DNA of 64,000 nucleotides, from contig NZ_JSZO01000001.1 of NCBI RefSeq assembly GCF_000801955.1, forward strand, positions 558,001 to 622,000, read 5' to 3'. Source of the DNA: Ralstonia sp. A12 (GTDB lineage: Bacteria > Pseudomonadota > Gammaproteobacteria > Burkholderiales > Burkholderiaceae). The notes beneath the pieces were generated by a model that was not told where the DNA came from, did not search any database, and saw only the letters and a program-made list of their open reading frames with translations. This document shows positions 45,760 to 54,716 of this stretch, piece by piece; the stretch's first letter is position 1, and each line of letters opens with the position of its first letter. The position numbers and the translations under genes were made by a program.

Positions 45760-46847
45760 GCCGTGCGCTCCGCCAGAGCTTTCTCGCGTGTCCGCCGCAT
45801 GGCAAATACCCAAACGATGATGCGTGCCACGTCCGCATAAAGCGCTGGCGGCACCGATCGGTCGACCTCCAGCGAATGAAACAGGGCACGTGCCAGCGTC
45901 CGGTTCTGCACGACGGGAATGTGATGCTTTGCTGCGATCTTGCGCATCACCATTGCGAGCGCACCTGCCCCTTTGGCAATCAGTTGCGGCGATTCCATCT
46001 CGCCGTGCACATAGCGCAGCGCAACGGCGACATGCGTCGGGTTGGTGATCAGCACATCGGCATGCCGGGTCTTGCTCAGCGAGCGGCTACGCTTGAGCAT
46101 CTCCTGCCGCAGCTTGCGCAGACGGCCACGGATTCTCGGATCGCCCTCCCGATGCTTGAATTCGTCCTTGAGCTCCTTTCGGCTCATCCGCATCTTCTTG
46201 CCGAACTCCCTCCGCGTATACAGGAAGTCGAGAATGGCAATGAAGATCAGCATGGCCGACATCCTCAAGCCGAGGGCCGCGAAATCGTCCAACAGCGCAT
46301 GCACAAAGCGGGGGGCTGGCAGGCTGGCGAGGTGATAGAACTGGGGTGCCAGGTTTTTGAGCGAGAAGTACGCGACCAGCCCGAGCAGGACCAGCTTCAA
46401 GATGGCACGCGCGCCATCGAACAGCGTGCGCAGAGAGAAAATCTTCTTGAATCCCTGGACAGGATTGACTCGCTCCCAGCTCGGCTTAATGGGCTCGAAC
46501 GACAGTATGGGACCAGTCTGCAGCAGGTTCCCCGCAATAGCCGAAAGCACCAGCGTCACCAAGAATGGTGCCCCCAGCTCCAGCGCTGCCCGAACGATCT
46601 GTTCGATGAGATGCCACATCGCCGGCTGCGTTGCCTCAACGCTGCCGACTTGTGCAAGGATCAGGCGATCCATCTGAAACAATCGGCGCCAGGTATCCCA
46701 GCCTTGTGAAGCGAGAAACGCCATGGAAGCAGTGAAGGTCACAGCCGATATCAGGTCACGGCTCTTTGCGACCTGCCCTTGTTCCCTGGCCTTCTGTAGC
46801 TTGTAAGGCGTGGCCGGCTGGCTCTTGTCCATATCCTGGTCAGCCAT
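45756..46847 (-). CDS. flhB: Flagellar export switch protein FlhB
   Basis: 363 residues from ATG 46847, which has AGGAGG just upstream in the fliR tail. N-terminal membrane domain, a linker, and the autocleavage motif NPTH (ITNPTHVAVALRYVHGEMES) near 263-282, with the cytoplasmic part to the end. The intact NPTH implies that substrate-specificity switching remains possible. It overlaps fliR and flhA. Confidence 0.97.
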   Translation of the reverse strand: MADQDMDKSQPATPYKLQKAREQGQVAKSRDLISAVTFTASMAFLASQGWDTWRRLFQMDRLILAQVGSVEATQPAMWHLIEQIVRAALELGAPFLVTLVLSAIAGNLLQTGPILSFEPIKPSWERVNPVQGFKKIFSLRTLFDGARAILKLVLLGLVAYFSLKNLAPQFYHLASLPAPRFVHALLDDFAALGLRMSAMLIFIAILDFLYTRREFGKKMRMSRKELKDEFKHREGDPRIRGRLRKLRQEMLKRSRSLSKTRHADVLITNPTHVAVALRYVHGEMESPQLIAKGAGALAMVMRKIAAKHHIPVVQNRTLARALFHSLEVDRSVPPALYADVARIIVWVFAMRRTREKALAERTA

Positions 46848-47692
46848 CACCCCTCCTTGGCAACCAGTTGGCGCATATCACCATCCACTGCCCCGCTCGC
46901 AGCCACCGATGCAAAAATTGCATCCCAGCAACGGTAGATCTCTTCGTAAGCCCGTGACATCACGCTGCCGATTCCGGCAAACCACACGGATCCAGCGATC
47001 ACTCCGACGGCAATCTTTACCGGAATGCCCATCGTGAGCATATTCATCTGAGGCAGATTCTTGGCGATGACACCCAGCGCCATTTCCGCCATGAGGACAC
47101 AGAACACGACGGGTGCTGCCAAGGCAAAACTCAAGCTCAACAGACCCGCAGCCTGTTTGGTGACAGGTGCCAGTGCTGCCATCAACGGCCAAGGCGTCCC
47201 CAGAGGAAATCGCTCCAGGCTGTAAGCCAGACCGCGGAGTAGCGCGTGGTGTCCGTTGATCAGAAAGAACACCACAACTGCGGCTTGGTTGTAGGCAGTC
47301 GCGAAAATCGGCATTCGAGTGTTGGTCGCGGGATCCAGCACCTGAGCGATACCAAAACCAATCTGGATATCGAGCAGGCGCCCGGCTGTCACGAACGTGG
47401 CAAATGCGAGCAGGATGCCTAGTGCCAGCGTCATTCCCAGTGCCAACTCGGAGAGCGCTGCCTGGAACAGACTGCCGGCATGACCATCGGCCCCGACAGA
47501 GATGCCAGTCCCTGGTAGGCCAAACGAAAGCGCTGTAGCCAATGCCAGCACCACCAGCACCCGAACGATAGCGGGAACCCCTGCGGCCGGAAGGACCGGT
47601 GTCGCAAGGAATGTAGCCCCCAGCCGCAATGACAGGAGGAACACCGTCTCAAGACGATTGACGTCGAATGCCGGAAATACGGATACGGCCAC
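46847..47692 (-). CDS. fliR: Flagellar export gate protein FliR
   Basis: 281 residues, GTG 47692. Hydrophobic throughout, with FliR motifs (FLLSLRLGATFLATPVLPAA; FGIAQVLDPATNTRMPIFAT; CVLMAEMALGVIAKNLPQMN). It completes the FliP5-Q4-R1 gate. It is 7 nt after fliQ. Confidence 0.95.
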   Translation of the reverse strand: MAVSVFPAFDVNRLETVFLLSLRLGATFLATPVLPAAGVPAIVRVLVVLALATALSFGLPGTGISVGADGHAGSLFQAALSELALGMTLALGILLAFATFVTAGRLLDIQIGFGIAQVLDPATNTRMPIFATAYNQAAVVVFFLINGHHALLRGLAYSLERFPLGTPWPLMAALAPVTKQAAGLLSLSFALAAPVVFCVLMAEMALGVIAKNLPQMNMLTMGIPVKIAVGVIAGSVWFAGIGSVMSRAYEEIYRCWDAIFASVAASGAVDGDMRQLVAKEG

Positions 47693-47699
47693 GGAATCC

Positions 47700-47966
47700 T
47701 CAAATCATCGATGGAATTCCGGACCACAGGTGCACGGAAAATTGCACGAATTTGCGTAGCATCCAAGGCCCGAAAACAACTAGGCTGATAACCGCGGTCA
47801 GAAGCTTGGGCACAAACGTGAGCGAGTTCTCTTGCACCTGCGTCACGACCTGGAACAGGCTAATCAGAAAGCCGACGGTCATGGTCAAACCAAGCACAGG
47901 CGCGCAAACGACCACGCCCGTCCAGAGCAGGTCGCTAAGCATTCTCAAAGCCATATCCGCGTGCAT
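47700..47966 (-). CDS. fliQ: Flagellar export gate protein FliQ
   Basis: 88 residues from ATG 47966 (MHADMALRMLSDLLWTGVVV). Two membrane segments with the FliQ motif VGFLISLFQVVTQVQENSLT, then FVPKLLTAVISLVVFGPWML. TTG 47990 would add eight residues. It is the first recognisable flagellar gene of the operon, about 180 nt after a small upstream ORF. Confidence 0.95.
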   Translation of the reverse strand: MHADMALRMLSDLLWTGVVVCAPVLGLTMTVGFLISLFQVVTQVQENSLTFVPKLLTAVISLVVFGPWMLRKFVQFSVHLWSGIPSMI

Positions 47967-48145
47967 CGTGTGACAATTCCGTGTGCTCAACTACGCCCGG
48001 CTTTACTGCTACATGCTCAAAGCTGGCGACTTCTAGAGACTGTTTGGCGTGACAGGGGATAGCCAACTGACGTTGACTCACCTCCAAGGACTGGTAGTTC
48101 GGTTGCACAGTCCCACTGCATTTCCGCGAAGCCAATCTGGGCGAG

Positions 48146-48406
48146 CTACCGCCCCACGCGGAACAGGCGCAGCAATGTCGATGCGAAATCGACTAGAGGT
48201 GAATTCAATGCAGGAGTCTTTTTGGCAGGCGTTTGCCCAGCCGGATAGGCATAGGCGGCCCGCCAGATAGCGGCGCTGTCGCTGGATACTCTTGCTTGGC
48301 ATAACCACCAAGCATCCACGTAGTCGCGCCACGCGCGACCATGTTCGGCCGTCGGCACATAGTGAAACTCCCCCGAGTTCATATTGGTGGAGCGTTCGAT
48401 TGACAT
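48146..48406 (-). CDS. Small hypothetical protein upstream of fliQ
   Basis: 86 residues (MSIERSTNMNSGEFHYVPTA; internal AWRDYVDAWWLCQARVSSDS). Soluble, helical and Trp-rich in the middle. ATG 48406 is used, with GAGG 12 nt upstream; an ATG at 48382 is possible. It may be the first gene of the flagellar operon. No family was recognised. Confidence 0.45.
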   Translation of the reverse strand: MSIERSTNMNSGEFHYVPTAEHGRAWRDYVDAWWLCQARVSSDSAAIWRAAYAYPAGQTPAKKTPALNSPLVDFASTLLRLFRVGR

Positions 48407-48462
48407 GAATCGACGCCCTCATCTCTGATCGCAGGGGATAGTAGAGACGGCTCTTCACAGTG

Positions 48463-48485
48463 AGAACCCCTCGTCGTGGGGTTCT
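48463..48485. terminator. Inverted repeat before the flagellar operon
   Basis: A perfect 8-bp stem, AGAACCCC (48463-48470) and GGGGTTCT (48478-48485), with a 7-nt loop. No T-tract follows on either strand, so it may be a terminator for the upstream glycosyltransferase gene or a leader structure of the flagellar operon. AT-rich sequence (about 48490-48540) lies next to it. Confidence 0.4.
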
Positions 48486-48613
48486 GCGCCTGAAATTTCT
48501 TAAGACCTGATCTTATTGATGTTGAATTTGCATCGGGCCACGAAAATTCAGGAATTAAGTACTCACTGAATCACTAGCTGAATACCTAGGCGGCACGCCA
48601 AATGCACTCGCGC

Positions 48614-48629
48614 TGTGAATTCCATCACA
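48614..48629. promoter_or_regulatory. CRP-type palindrome
   Basis: TGTGA (48614-48618), six bases, TCACA (48625-48629), a perfect core match to the CRP/Vfr consensus TGTGA-N6-TCACA, with a matching C and G just outside the core halves. It lies about 210 nt upstream of the first small gene of the flagellar operon and 18 nt downstream of the glycosyltransferase stop. Cyclic-AMP control is possible, but the site is far from any start. Confidence 0.45.
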
Positions 48630-48646
48630 GATGACTGTAGGCCGAT

Positions 48647-49834
48647 CTAAGCCCTTGCAGCCTGCAGAATCGACTCACTGACATGCTCAGCGGCCCTGTC
48701 TGGTGAGAAATCCCGGTATTTGTCTGCGAATGTCTGAGCGGCATGCCTAAGCTCGGCATTTGCTAGGGTCGCATCCAGAATGTCGCACGCGCTCGCCGCC
48801 GTGCGCGGCGCGTGCCACAACACCCCTGCCCCAAATGCCTCGATGCGCTCTGCCATCAGCGCCTGCTCGACAACCTGAGGCACCATCAGCAGCGGCACGC
48901 CAGCCAGGAGCGCATCCGACATCGTCCCAGTGCCATAGACGATCGCCAAGCTAGCACCATCCAATATCGGGCCAAGCGCGACAGGCTGAGTCACGATGTC
49001 CAACGATGGCGAGCGATATCGCTCTGCAACGTCAGCCGCAATGCCTGGCGCGACGCAAATTGCAGACACATCCGCATCACGCATAGCTCCGAGCATATTT
49101 TCAAAGCCGGGGACGGTCGGACGTAGATAAGCGAACACGCGCGTACCGCCAGCTTCGGGCCAAGCGCGATGCCCTCCATCACCCTGAGACGAAAACATAC
49201 CGACATATTTGCCGTCCACGCGAGCACCATAGTGATCGAGCTCGGCAAATGTAGTGAACAGGGTAGGAACACCTTCAAACAAGGTCGCCACATGCTCAAA
49301 CATGGGACGTCCGTACTGACTCAGAACTCCGTTGATCCGCTCGAGCACGAAGGCGTCCGCCGACTGCAAACGCTCCTGTGGGATTTCCTCCCATGGTCGA
49401 ATACTGGGAAGCGGATCAACCTGCGGCGGCACCTCAAATCCAATACACGTAAGTACCGACGGCAGGCCGAGCGCTCGCACTGCGAGCAACGCCGTGGGCG
49501 CATGGTTGATCACCACCACGTGCGAGCCGTGCAGCTTAAAAAGAGCGGCCCAGGCCCGAACGCGGCCATAGAGACTCGGCGACTCGCCGTAGCCTGCAGC
49601 CATCAGCATTTCTGAATAGTTGGCCGGTGCCTCCCTCTTCTGCGGGGGAGGCGCCACGGGAGCCTGCACGAAGCTGAAACCCCTTAACGACAGTAACCGC
49701 TCCGCCATGGCGACATCTTTCACCGCGAACAGAACATCGTGCCCCTGCGCGCGCAGCCGCTCAGCTACCGGGATGTCCCGTGCAAGGTGGCCCAGGTTCG
49801 CCCCAAGTTCCCAAGCAAAAAGTATTCGACTCAT
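48647..49834 (-). CDS. GT1-type glycosyltransferase
   Basis: 395 residues from ATG 49834 (MSRILFAWELGANLGHLARD). GT-B fold: an N-terminal Rossmann-like acceptor domain (RLRAQGHDVLFAVKDVAMAE) and a C-terminal donor domain with the UGT/MGT-style nucleotide-sugar region (LAIVYGTGTMSDALLAGVPL, then LMVPQVVEQALMAERIEAFG). Related enzymes glycosylate small molecules or lipids. No flagellin is present to act as substrate. Position directly upstream of the flagellar operon invites, but does not prove, a role in it. Confidence 0.85.
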   Translation of the reverse strand: MSRILFAWELGANLGHLARDIPVAERLRAQGHDVLFAVKDVAMAERLLSLRGFSFVQAPVAPPPQKREAPANYSEMLMAAGYGESPSLYGRVRAWAALFKLHGSHVVVINHAPTALLAVRALGLPSVLTCIGFEVPPQVDPLPSIRPWEEIPQERLQSADAFVLERINGVLSQYGRPMFEHVATLFEGVPTLFTTFAELDHYGARVDGKYVGMFSSQGDGGHRAWPEAGGTRVFAYLRPTVPGFENMLGAMRDADVSAICVAPGIAADVAERYRSPSLDIVTQPVALGPILDGASLAIVYGTGTMSDALLAGVPLLMVPQVVEQALMAERIEAFGAGVLWHAPRTAASACDILDATLANAELRHAAQTFADKYRDFSPDRAAEHVSESILQAARA

Positions 49835-49986
49835 ACCGCCGTTGTGTTTAAACAGTTCTATCGGGCTCGACTGCACAACGCGAATTGATGCGTGCAGTTC
49901 GGGGTATATGTCGCAGGCTTGTTCAGGAAGTGGATCACCATCGCTCTCTCCTTTCCCTTCTGCCGGCGCGGCCGGCGTTTCCCCTA

Positions 49987-50400
49987 CTAGCGAACTTTGT
50001 GGCTAGCGAACTTCGCCTGTGCCTGTTCCACGGCTTTGATAAAACAGTCCCCATAGCCCCAAACCACTGTACCGAGGACAGTCAGAGCTATCGCAGCCGA
50101 AAGCCCCATCTGATGTGTTCGACGATATTTCCCTCTCAGGGACTCAAACGCCGCACTAGTAAATGAACCAGGCGTAAGCAGAGCACCGAGATACTGGGAT
50201 TTGTTCTGGGCGATAAACGCGAATACGGCAACTGGGGCCCCCGCTCGCTGCCACCATGTTGCGACCGACTCCCCGGCAGGCCGAAAGGCATCGACGAACG
50301 GCAGCAGAAGGGCCAGTACGGCAAGAGATAGGAACGCTGCAATCGACCGCACGGCCCGCCTTATCTTGAGTTCGTGTGGCGTCAAGTATTCGGCGTTCAT
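49987..50400 (-). CDS. Small membrane protein
   Basis: 137 residues from ATG 50400 (MNAEYLTPHELKIRRAVRSI). Three hydrophobic segments (around 21-37, 55-63, 104-121), the first after a basic stretch and the last GLSAAIALTVLGTVVWGYGD. It overlaps no neighbour and follows the 193-residue gene by 58 nt. No family was recognised. Confidence 0.5.
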   Translation of the reverse strand: MNAEYLTPHELKIRRAVRSIAAFLSLAVLALLLPFVDAFRPAGESVATWWQRAGAPVAVFAFIAQNKSQYLGALLTPGSFTSAAFESLRGKYRRTHQMGLSAAIALTVLGTVVWGYGDCFIKAVEQAQAKFASHKVR

Positions 50401-50458
50401 CGCGTTGCTCCCGTTCTGGTTGTTTTCTGCGCCGACGTAGCCGGAGCTTTCCTTGTCA

Positions 50459-51040
50459 TCAATAAAGCGCATCGGGGCCGAACGGCGGAATCTGCTCCAG
50501 CATCTGCCGCAGGTATCCAAGCGACTGTTCCCAGTCTTGCAGAGCGGTTTCGTGGCTATCGACCCAGTGTGTGTTTACAGTGATTGCACAGGAGTATCCC
50601 GAGGCATTGTCACGCTCGACAAACGTGCAGGGCTGCAGCTCCCAGTGGTACATCACCGGGCGAACATTTGGCGTCTCGGTCAGCCTCCGGTCGAAGTGAA
50701 AGAACGCTGGGAAGTAGTGCTGGGCGTCACTGATGCCAGTCCGCGAGTTGAAGGCAAACTCGAAATAGCCCATGTACCGATGACGTCCATCTTCATGCAG
50801 CGGACCGCTGACACACCCGATAGATAACAGGCCAGTTGCGGGGCCGTTGATGGCAACCGCAAGCTGCTTCATTGTCGAATCTCGCTGCAGCTCCGGTACC
50901 TCGTCAGCGCGATGCAGTGCGCCTTTCAGGCACTTAAAGCCAAAGTTTGCGTCACCATCTGCGCGCACGATGCCAGAACCACCATAGGGGATCGCTTTAG
51001 GCTTATGGCTGATGCATAAGTAGTTTTCGAAATTTGGCAT
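50459..51040 (-). CDS. Hypothetical protein, 193 residues
   Basis: Starts at ATG 51040 (MPNFENYLCISHKPKAIPYG). Soluble, mixed alpha/beta, with aromatic-rich central segments (YMGYFEFAFNSRTGISDAQH; YFPAFFHFDRRL). Part of a four-gene minus-strand set (49987-51796). No motif was recognised. Confidence 0.6.
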   Translation of the reverse strand: MPNFENYLCISHKPKAIPYGGSGIVRADGDANFGFKCLKGALHRADEVPELQRDSTMKQLAVAINGPATGLLSIGCVSGPLHEDGRHRYMGYFEFAFNSRTGISDAQHYFPAFFHFDRRLTETPNVRPVMYHWELQPCTFVERDNASGYSCAITVNTHWVDSHETALQDWEQSLGYLRQMLEQIPPFGPDALY

Positions 51041-51052
51041 GGTTCTCCCCTG

Positions 51053-51430
51053 TCATGTACTGTCTTGTGCTGACAGGTTCGGCCGTTCTGTAGACCCTGG
51101 CACCTCAGACAATCGCGCATGGGTTCGCTGGATGCTCTTCATCGCCGAAAACAGCGCAATGCGATCCCTGCCTGCTTGGAAAAACGCAACAACGACGCTG
51201 GCGTACTCCTCGGCGCCCAGTGATGCACCATCCGCTTTGAGGATGTCGGCAAGCTGGATTGCTTCGGTCAGCTCTCTCGCCATGGGTGTGCGACCAGCGT
51301 CACGAAACAAGTTGTCGCGCATCTCTGCGAACTGGGCCAGTTCGGCGTCAGAAAGCTCGCCGCGCTCTCGCCTTTCGTCCAAGGCAAAAAGCTCGTGAAG
51401 GCGGCCGCGGCTGTCAGTCGGCATGGGCAT
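51053..51430 (-). CDS. Small helical protein
   Basis: About 125 residues from ATG 51430 (MPMPTDSRGRLHELFALDER); ATG 51424 is also possible. Predominantly helical, charged (ERGELSDAELAQFAEMRDNL). Only 12 nt separate its stop from the next gene. Function unknown. Confidence 0.5.
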   Translation of the reverse strand: MPMPTDSRGRLHELFALDERRERGELSDAELAQFAEMRDNLFRDAGRTPMARELTEAIQLADILKADGASLGAEEYASVVVAFFQAGRDRIALFSAMKSIQRTHARLSEVPGSTERPNLSAQDST

Positions 51431-51514
51431 GTTTTCCTCTGCGCAAGTAGTGATCATGCAGAGGCACGACGCCTTGGTTTCCGATCCGGATTTTCGGTTT
51501 GCAGGAAGGACAGT

Positions 51515-51796
51515 TCAACTTCGGTAGCGCCGATTGAAACGCACTTCGGTAGCAAATTTCCGGCGCAGCACGATAAGCAGCCAGACAAATATCGCTATGA
51601 ACGTCCAGACGGAAACGATGCCCAACGCGCGGGGCAAAATCCATTGCACAAAAAAGCCTGCGATCAACGCAGCAATCAACGCAAGACCGACTGCGAGGAG
51701 CGTGTTCCCATACTTCACCTCGGCCTTGCAGCCGACACACACAAAAGCACCATATGGCACCTTGCTGTGGCAATGGGGGCAGGTCATCTTGTTCAT
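51515..51796 (-). CDS. Zinc-ribbon membrane protein
   Basis: 93 residues from ATG 51796. An N-terminal zinc ribbon with two Cys pairs (CPHCHSKVPYGAFVCVGC) followed by two membrane spans (TLLAVGLALIAALIAGFFVQ; LGIVSVWTFIAIFVWLLIVL) and a basic tail. Zinc-ribbon membrane proteins of this type recur beside uncharacterised operons. It heads the four-gene set. Confidence 0.6.
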   Translation of the reverse strand: MNKMTCPHCHSKVPYGAFVCVGCKAEVKYGNTLLAVGLALIAALIAGFFVQWILPRALGIVSVWTFIAIFVWLLIVLRRKFATEVRFNRRYRS

Positions 51797-52004
51797 CCCA
51801 CCCTTCGGACTACTCGCCGTAAGTTCTCTTTCTTTCATGGAGATCGGTCATGTCGAAACCCGCAGATAGGCGGTCCGACTGATTTTATCTCGGCAGAAAA
51901 CAAAATGGGGACGACAAGACTGCTTACATACGTGGCCACCTCCGGGCCGCCACGGCATCTCCGTTTGAACACCTCCGGCTTCATTGCCTTGTCGCAATGA
52001 GGTC

Positions 52005-54716
52005 TCAAGGAGATTCCAGCAGCGCTACCAATGCCGCGACATCTTCGTCAGACCCTGTACCACGGCCGTCTTTTCCCATGGCTTTCCGCCAACTCGGCAG
52101 ATCGTCGACGATGGCCCGGACCATTGCCAAAGGCGTCTGCCCCATCATATTGCGCATCAATGCCAATCCAGGGAATTCCTCCAGAATGATGCGTGCACAC
52201 CCCGGAGCTGCGAATTGCACCGCCGTGTGCAATGCAGAGTTTCCCCCTCCCCCCGTCACCCTGCCGACGTCTGGATTGCGCTCCAAGACCGCAGCAACAC
52301 ACTCTAATGATCGCCCACCCGCAGCCGCGTGCAAAGCGGTTCTCCCAAGATAGTCCTGGGCATCGACATCCGAAATGGGGGCAAGCAAGGTTGTCAGAGC
52401 GACATCGCCCGCGGCAGCCACAAACATCAGGGCCGTTTGCCCTTTGAAATCAGCAATTCGAGCCTGCTCGGGCCATACTTCGACCAGCAGCCGAATCGCG
52501 TCCCGCCAGTGGTTGAGATGAGTGAAGATCTGCCCAAGGGCACTGGCACTCTCATGGGTAGCGAACATCACCACCGTTGACTCGACCTTGTGCAGCATCT
52601 TTAGCCACATCAGCAAGACGCTGTTCCGGCGAGCATCTTTCGTATTCGCCTTTCGGAATGTCTTGGCATGCCGCTGCATCCAGCACTGCAGCCCATCCCA
52701 GTCAGCCTTGGCTATCAGCCCGAACGTCTCTTTAAATATTGGCTCGAACTCCCGTACGGCTGGCGGCGTCTCCCGCTCGACTCCAGGATACGGATGGTAG
52801 AGATCGCCCCAGAAATACTCCTCGCACGCGACTGTAGCATCTTCGAACGACGGCACTCCGGCAGGGAACATCCCATACGCCATCATGTTGCGGTAGTAGC
52901 GTTCCTGACCTTTGGGCCTGAATCCAAACTCCGCAATCTCAACGGCGAAGCCATCCCGGGCGATCTGCCCTGCCAAGTCACCATAGCCGCGTTCCAGGCA
53001 CGCTCTCAACGCCTGCTGGAAGACGTCGCAGGCGTCCGCGAACTGGTTCTGCATCAGCAGATGTTTCGCGCGAAAACGCAGCAACGGCGCTTTCCATTCC
53101 TCGTAACCATCGGCCCCCTCCGGCACGGAGTCCAGCAGGCGCTGAACCGATTGGCACACGCCGGTCGGGCGCTGTGTCGGTGGTCCATTCAGAAGGAAAT
53201 CCAGTTCAAGCACAACCGCGCCCACAGCCTGGCCGGGGGGTTTTGCCATTTTGTGCAGTCGCTGCGCAGCCATCGCGCGCACTTTCTTTGGCAGATCTTC
53301 GTTTTGAACCAGTTGGCTGACGATCCAGTAGCTATCCTCGCCTTGCAACGCCCGCCACGGGGACGCGACTCGAACCCGATCCAACAAAGCGGCCTGCCGC
53401 GCGTCTTCTGCTGCCTCGCGATGAAGAGCCTCAACGCGCGCCAGGATCACTGACTGTGCGCCAGCCTCGCCCAATGCAACCAAGTCCTCCAACGGGGAGT
53501 CAGGTTCAAGGACGAGGAACTTGCGCGTCAGTCGTTCTGCCAACTTGGAATGCACGCTGCGCCCTTGCAGCGACGGCAGAATGGAGAGCAGCAAATCGGC
53601 GCGATCCCAGGGTGCCAAGCGAGCTTCGAAATAGGCATCCTCTTCTGAAGGATCACTACCGTTCTTCCAGGCTTCGATCGTCAGGTTGTAGATGGTCTGG
53701 AACAGGCCGATCAATTGCAGCAGCTTGTTCTGCGTCGGATCGGCACAGGTTGGTGCAACGCCAGGGCAGAGGAATTTCAGGAGGCGTTGATACCCGTCTT
53801 GGACCATGCGCGCGACTTTGAGCCGCTGGCGAATGATGCGCATCGTCGGCTTGCTGTAGCGCAATGAGACGAGCCTGACGAACTCCTGCTGGTCGTCCTC
53901 TGGTGAGCTGCCGCCCAGGATAGCGGCCAAGCGCTCGATCGTCATGGGGATCTGGTCTCGCAATGCCGTGGCGTCAAGTCCTTTGTGCCCGACAAAACGC
54001 ATGGCTGCCTGAAATTGAGCGGCTGTGGATACCCCTTCCTCACACTCGAACGCCCCGAGAAACTCCAGTTCGGCTTCGTCGTCGAACAGCTCGTCGATTT
54101 CCTTGGCGCTTTTCGGTAGTCGGCCCTCCAGACGCCATCCTTGCAGCCGCCGGAGAGCGTGTCCGTTCAGGTCCTTTCCGCTCTCTTTGCGCGCAAATCC
54201 GTGGGTTGCCTCCTCAAGCGACTGGCCGCCTAGGATGTCGATCAGCCAATCGGTCACTTGCTGCACCGGCAAATCGATCCGCTTGTGTTCTGGGTTCCCG
54301 TTCGGGCAGAACCAGAACTCCCCACCTGGCATACCGGCATCAAAGGGCTGCTGATGCTCGACGCCGGCGAGGCTCCAGAAAGCCACCCTTCGCGCCAGCG
54401 ACGGAATGTAGGAGTAGGCAAGTAAATGCCATAACACTTGCCGCTGGCTCGCAGGACCCGTCCATACGTGCAGTTCAAGCGCCTTGTGGAAGTCCCCCCA
54501 TTCTTGGACGTTTGCGATCATGTCGCGGCAAGCCACCGCATCCAGATCGAGCGCCGCCATCACCGATGCAAGCAGCTCCTCGCCCATCCCCACGTGCCTG
54601 CTCAGAGGCATGTCGAGGTCGCGGAACTGATTGATGTATTTGGATTGAGGCCGTTCGAGCCCAAGGCTCTGGTGGACTTCTAGCAGAACCTCTTCGAACG
54701 AAGGAATGCGGGCCAT
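52005..54716 (-). CDS. Large ankyrin-repeat protein
   Basis: 903 residues from ATG 54716 (MARIPSFEEVLLEVHQSLG). About 760 residues of helical sequence with no recognised domain (a CPNG motif near residue 150) are followed by three to four ankyrin repeats in the last ~140 residues (GQTALMFVAAAGDVALTTLL; GRTALHAAAGGRSLECVAAV; GNSALHTAVQFAAPGCARII). No membrane span. Large helical-plus-repeat proteins are common in bacterial defence islands, but nothing in the sequence shows this directly. Confidence 0.75.
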   Translation of the reverse strand: MARIPSFEEVLLEVHQSLGLERPQSKYINQFRDLDMPLSRHVGMGEELLASVMAALDLDAVACRDMIANVQEWGDFHKALELHVWTGPASQRQVLWHLLAYSYIPSLARRVAFWSLAGVEHQQPFDAGMPGGEFWFCPNGNPEHKRIDLPVQQVTDWLIDILGGQSLEEATHGFARKESGKDLNGHALRRLQGWRLEGRLPKSAKEIDELFDDEAELEFLGAFECEEGVSTAAQFQAAMRFVGHKGLDATALRDQIPMTIERLAAILGGSSPEDDQQEFVRLVSLRYSKPTMRIIRQRLKVARMVQDGYQRLLKFLCPGVAPTCADPTQNKLLQLIGLFQTIYNLTIEAWKNGSDPSEEDAYFEARLAPWDRADLLLSILPSLQGRSVHSKLAERLTRKFLVLEPDSPLEDLVALGEAGAQSVILARVEALHREAAEDARQAALLDRVRVASPWRALQGEDSYWIVSQLVQNEDLPKKVRAMAAQRLHKMAKPPGQAVGAVVLELDFLLNGPPTQRPTGVCQSVQRLLDSVPEGADGYEEWKAPLLRFRAKHLLMQNQFADACDVFQQALRACLERGYGDLAGQIARDGFAVEIAEFGFRPKGQERYYRNMMAYGMFPAGVPSFEDATVACEEYFWGDLYHPYPGVERETPPAVREFEPIFKETFGLIAKADWDGLQCWMQRHAKTFRKANTKDARRNSVLLMWLKMLHKVESTVVMFATHESASALGQIFTHLNHWRDAIRLLVEVWPEQARIADFKGQTALMFVAAAGDVALTTLLAPISDVDAQDYLGRTALHAAAGGRSLECVAAVLERNPDVGRVTGGGGNSALHTAVQFAAPGCARIILEEFPGLALMRNMMGQTPLAMVRAIVDDLPSWRKAMGKDGRGTGSDEDVAALVALLESP

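Noticed and set aside
48512-48530. Sigma-54-like GG/GC pair near the flagellar operon
   Set aside because: The spacing between GG and GC is 6 nt rather than the required 10, so it is not a -24/-12 promoter.
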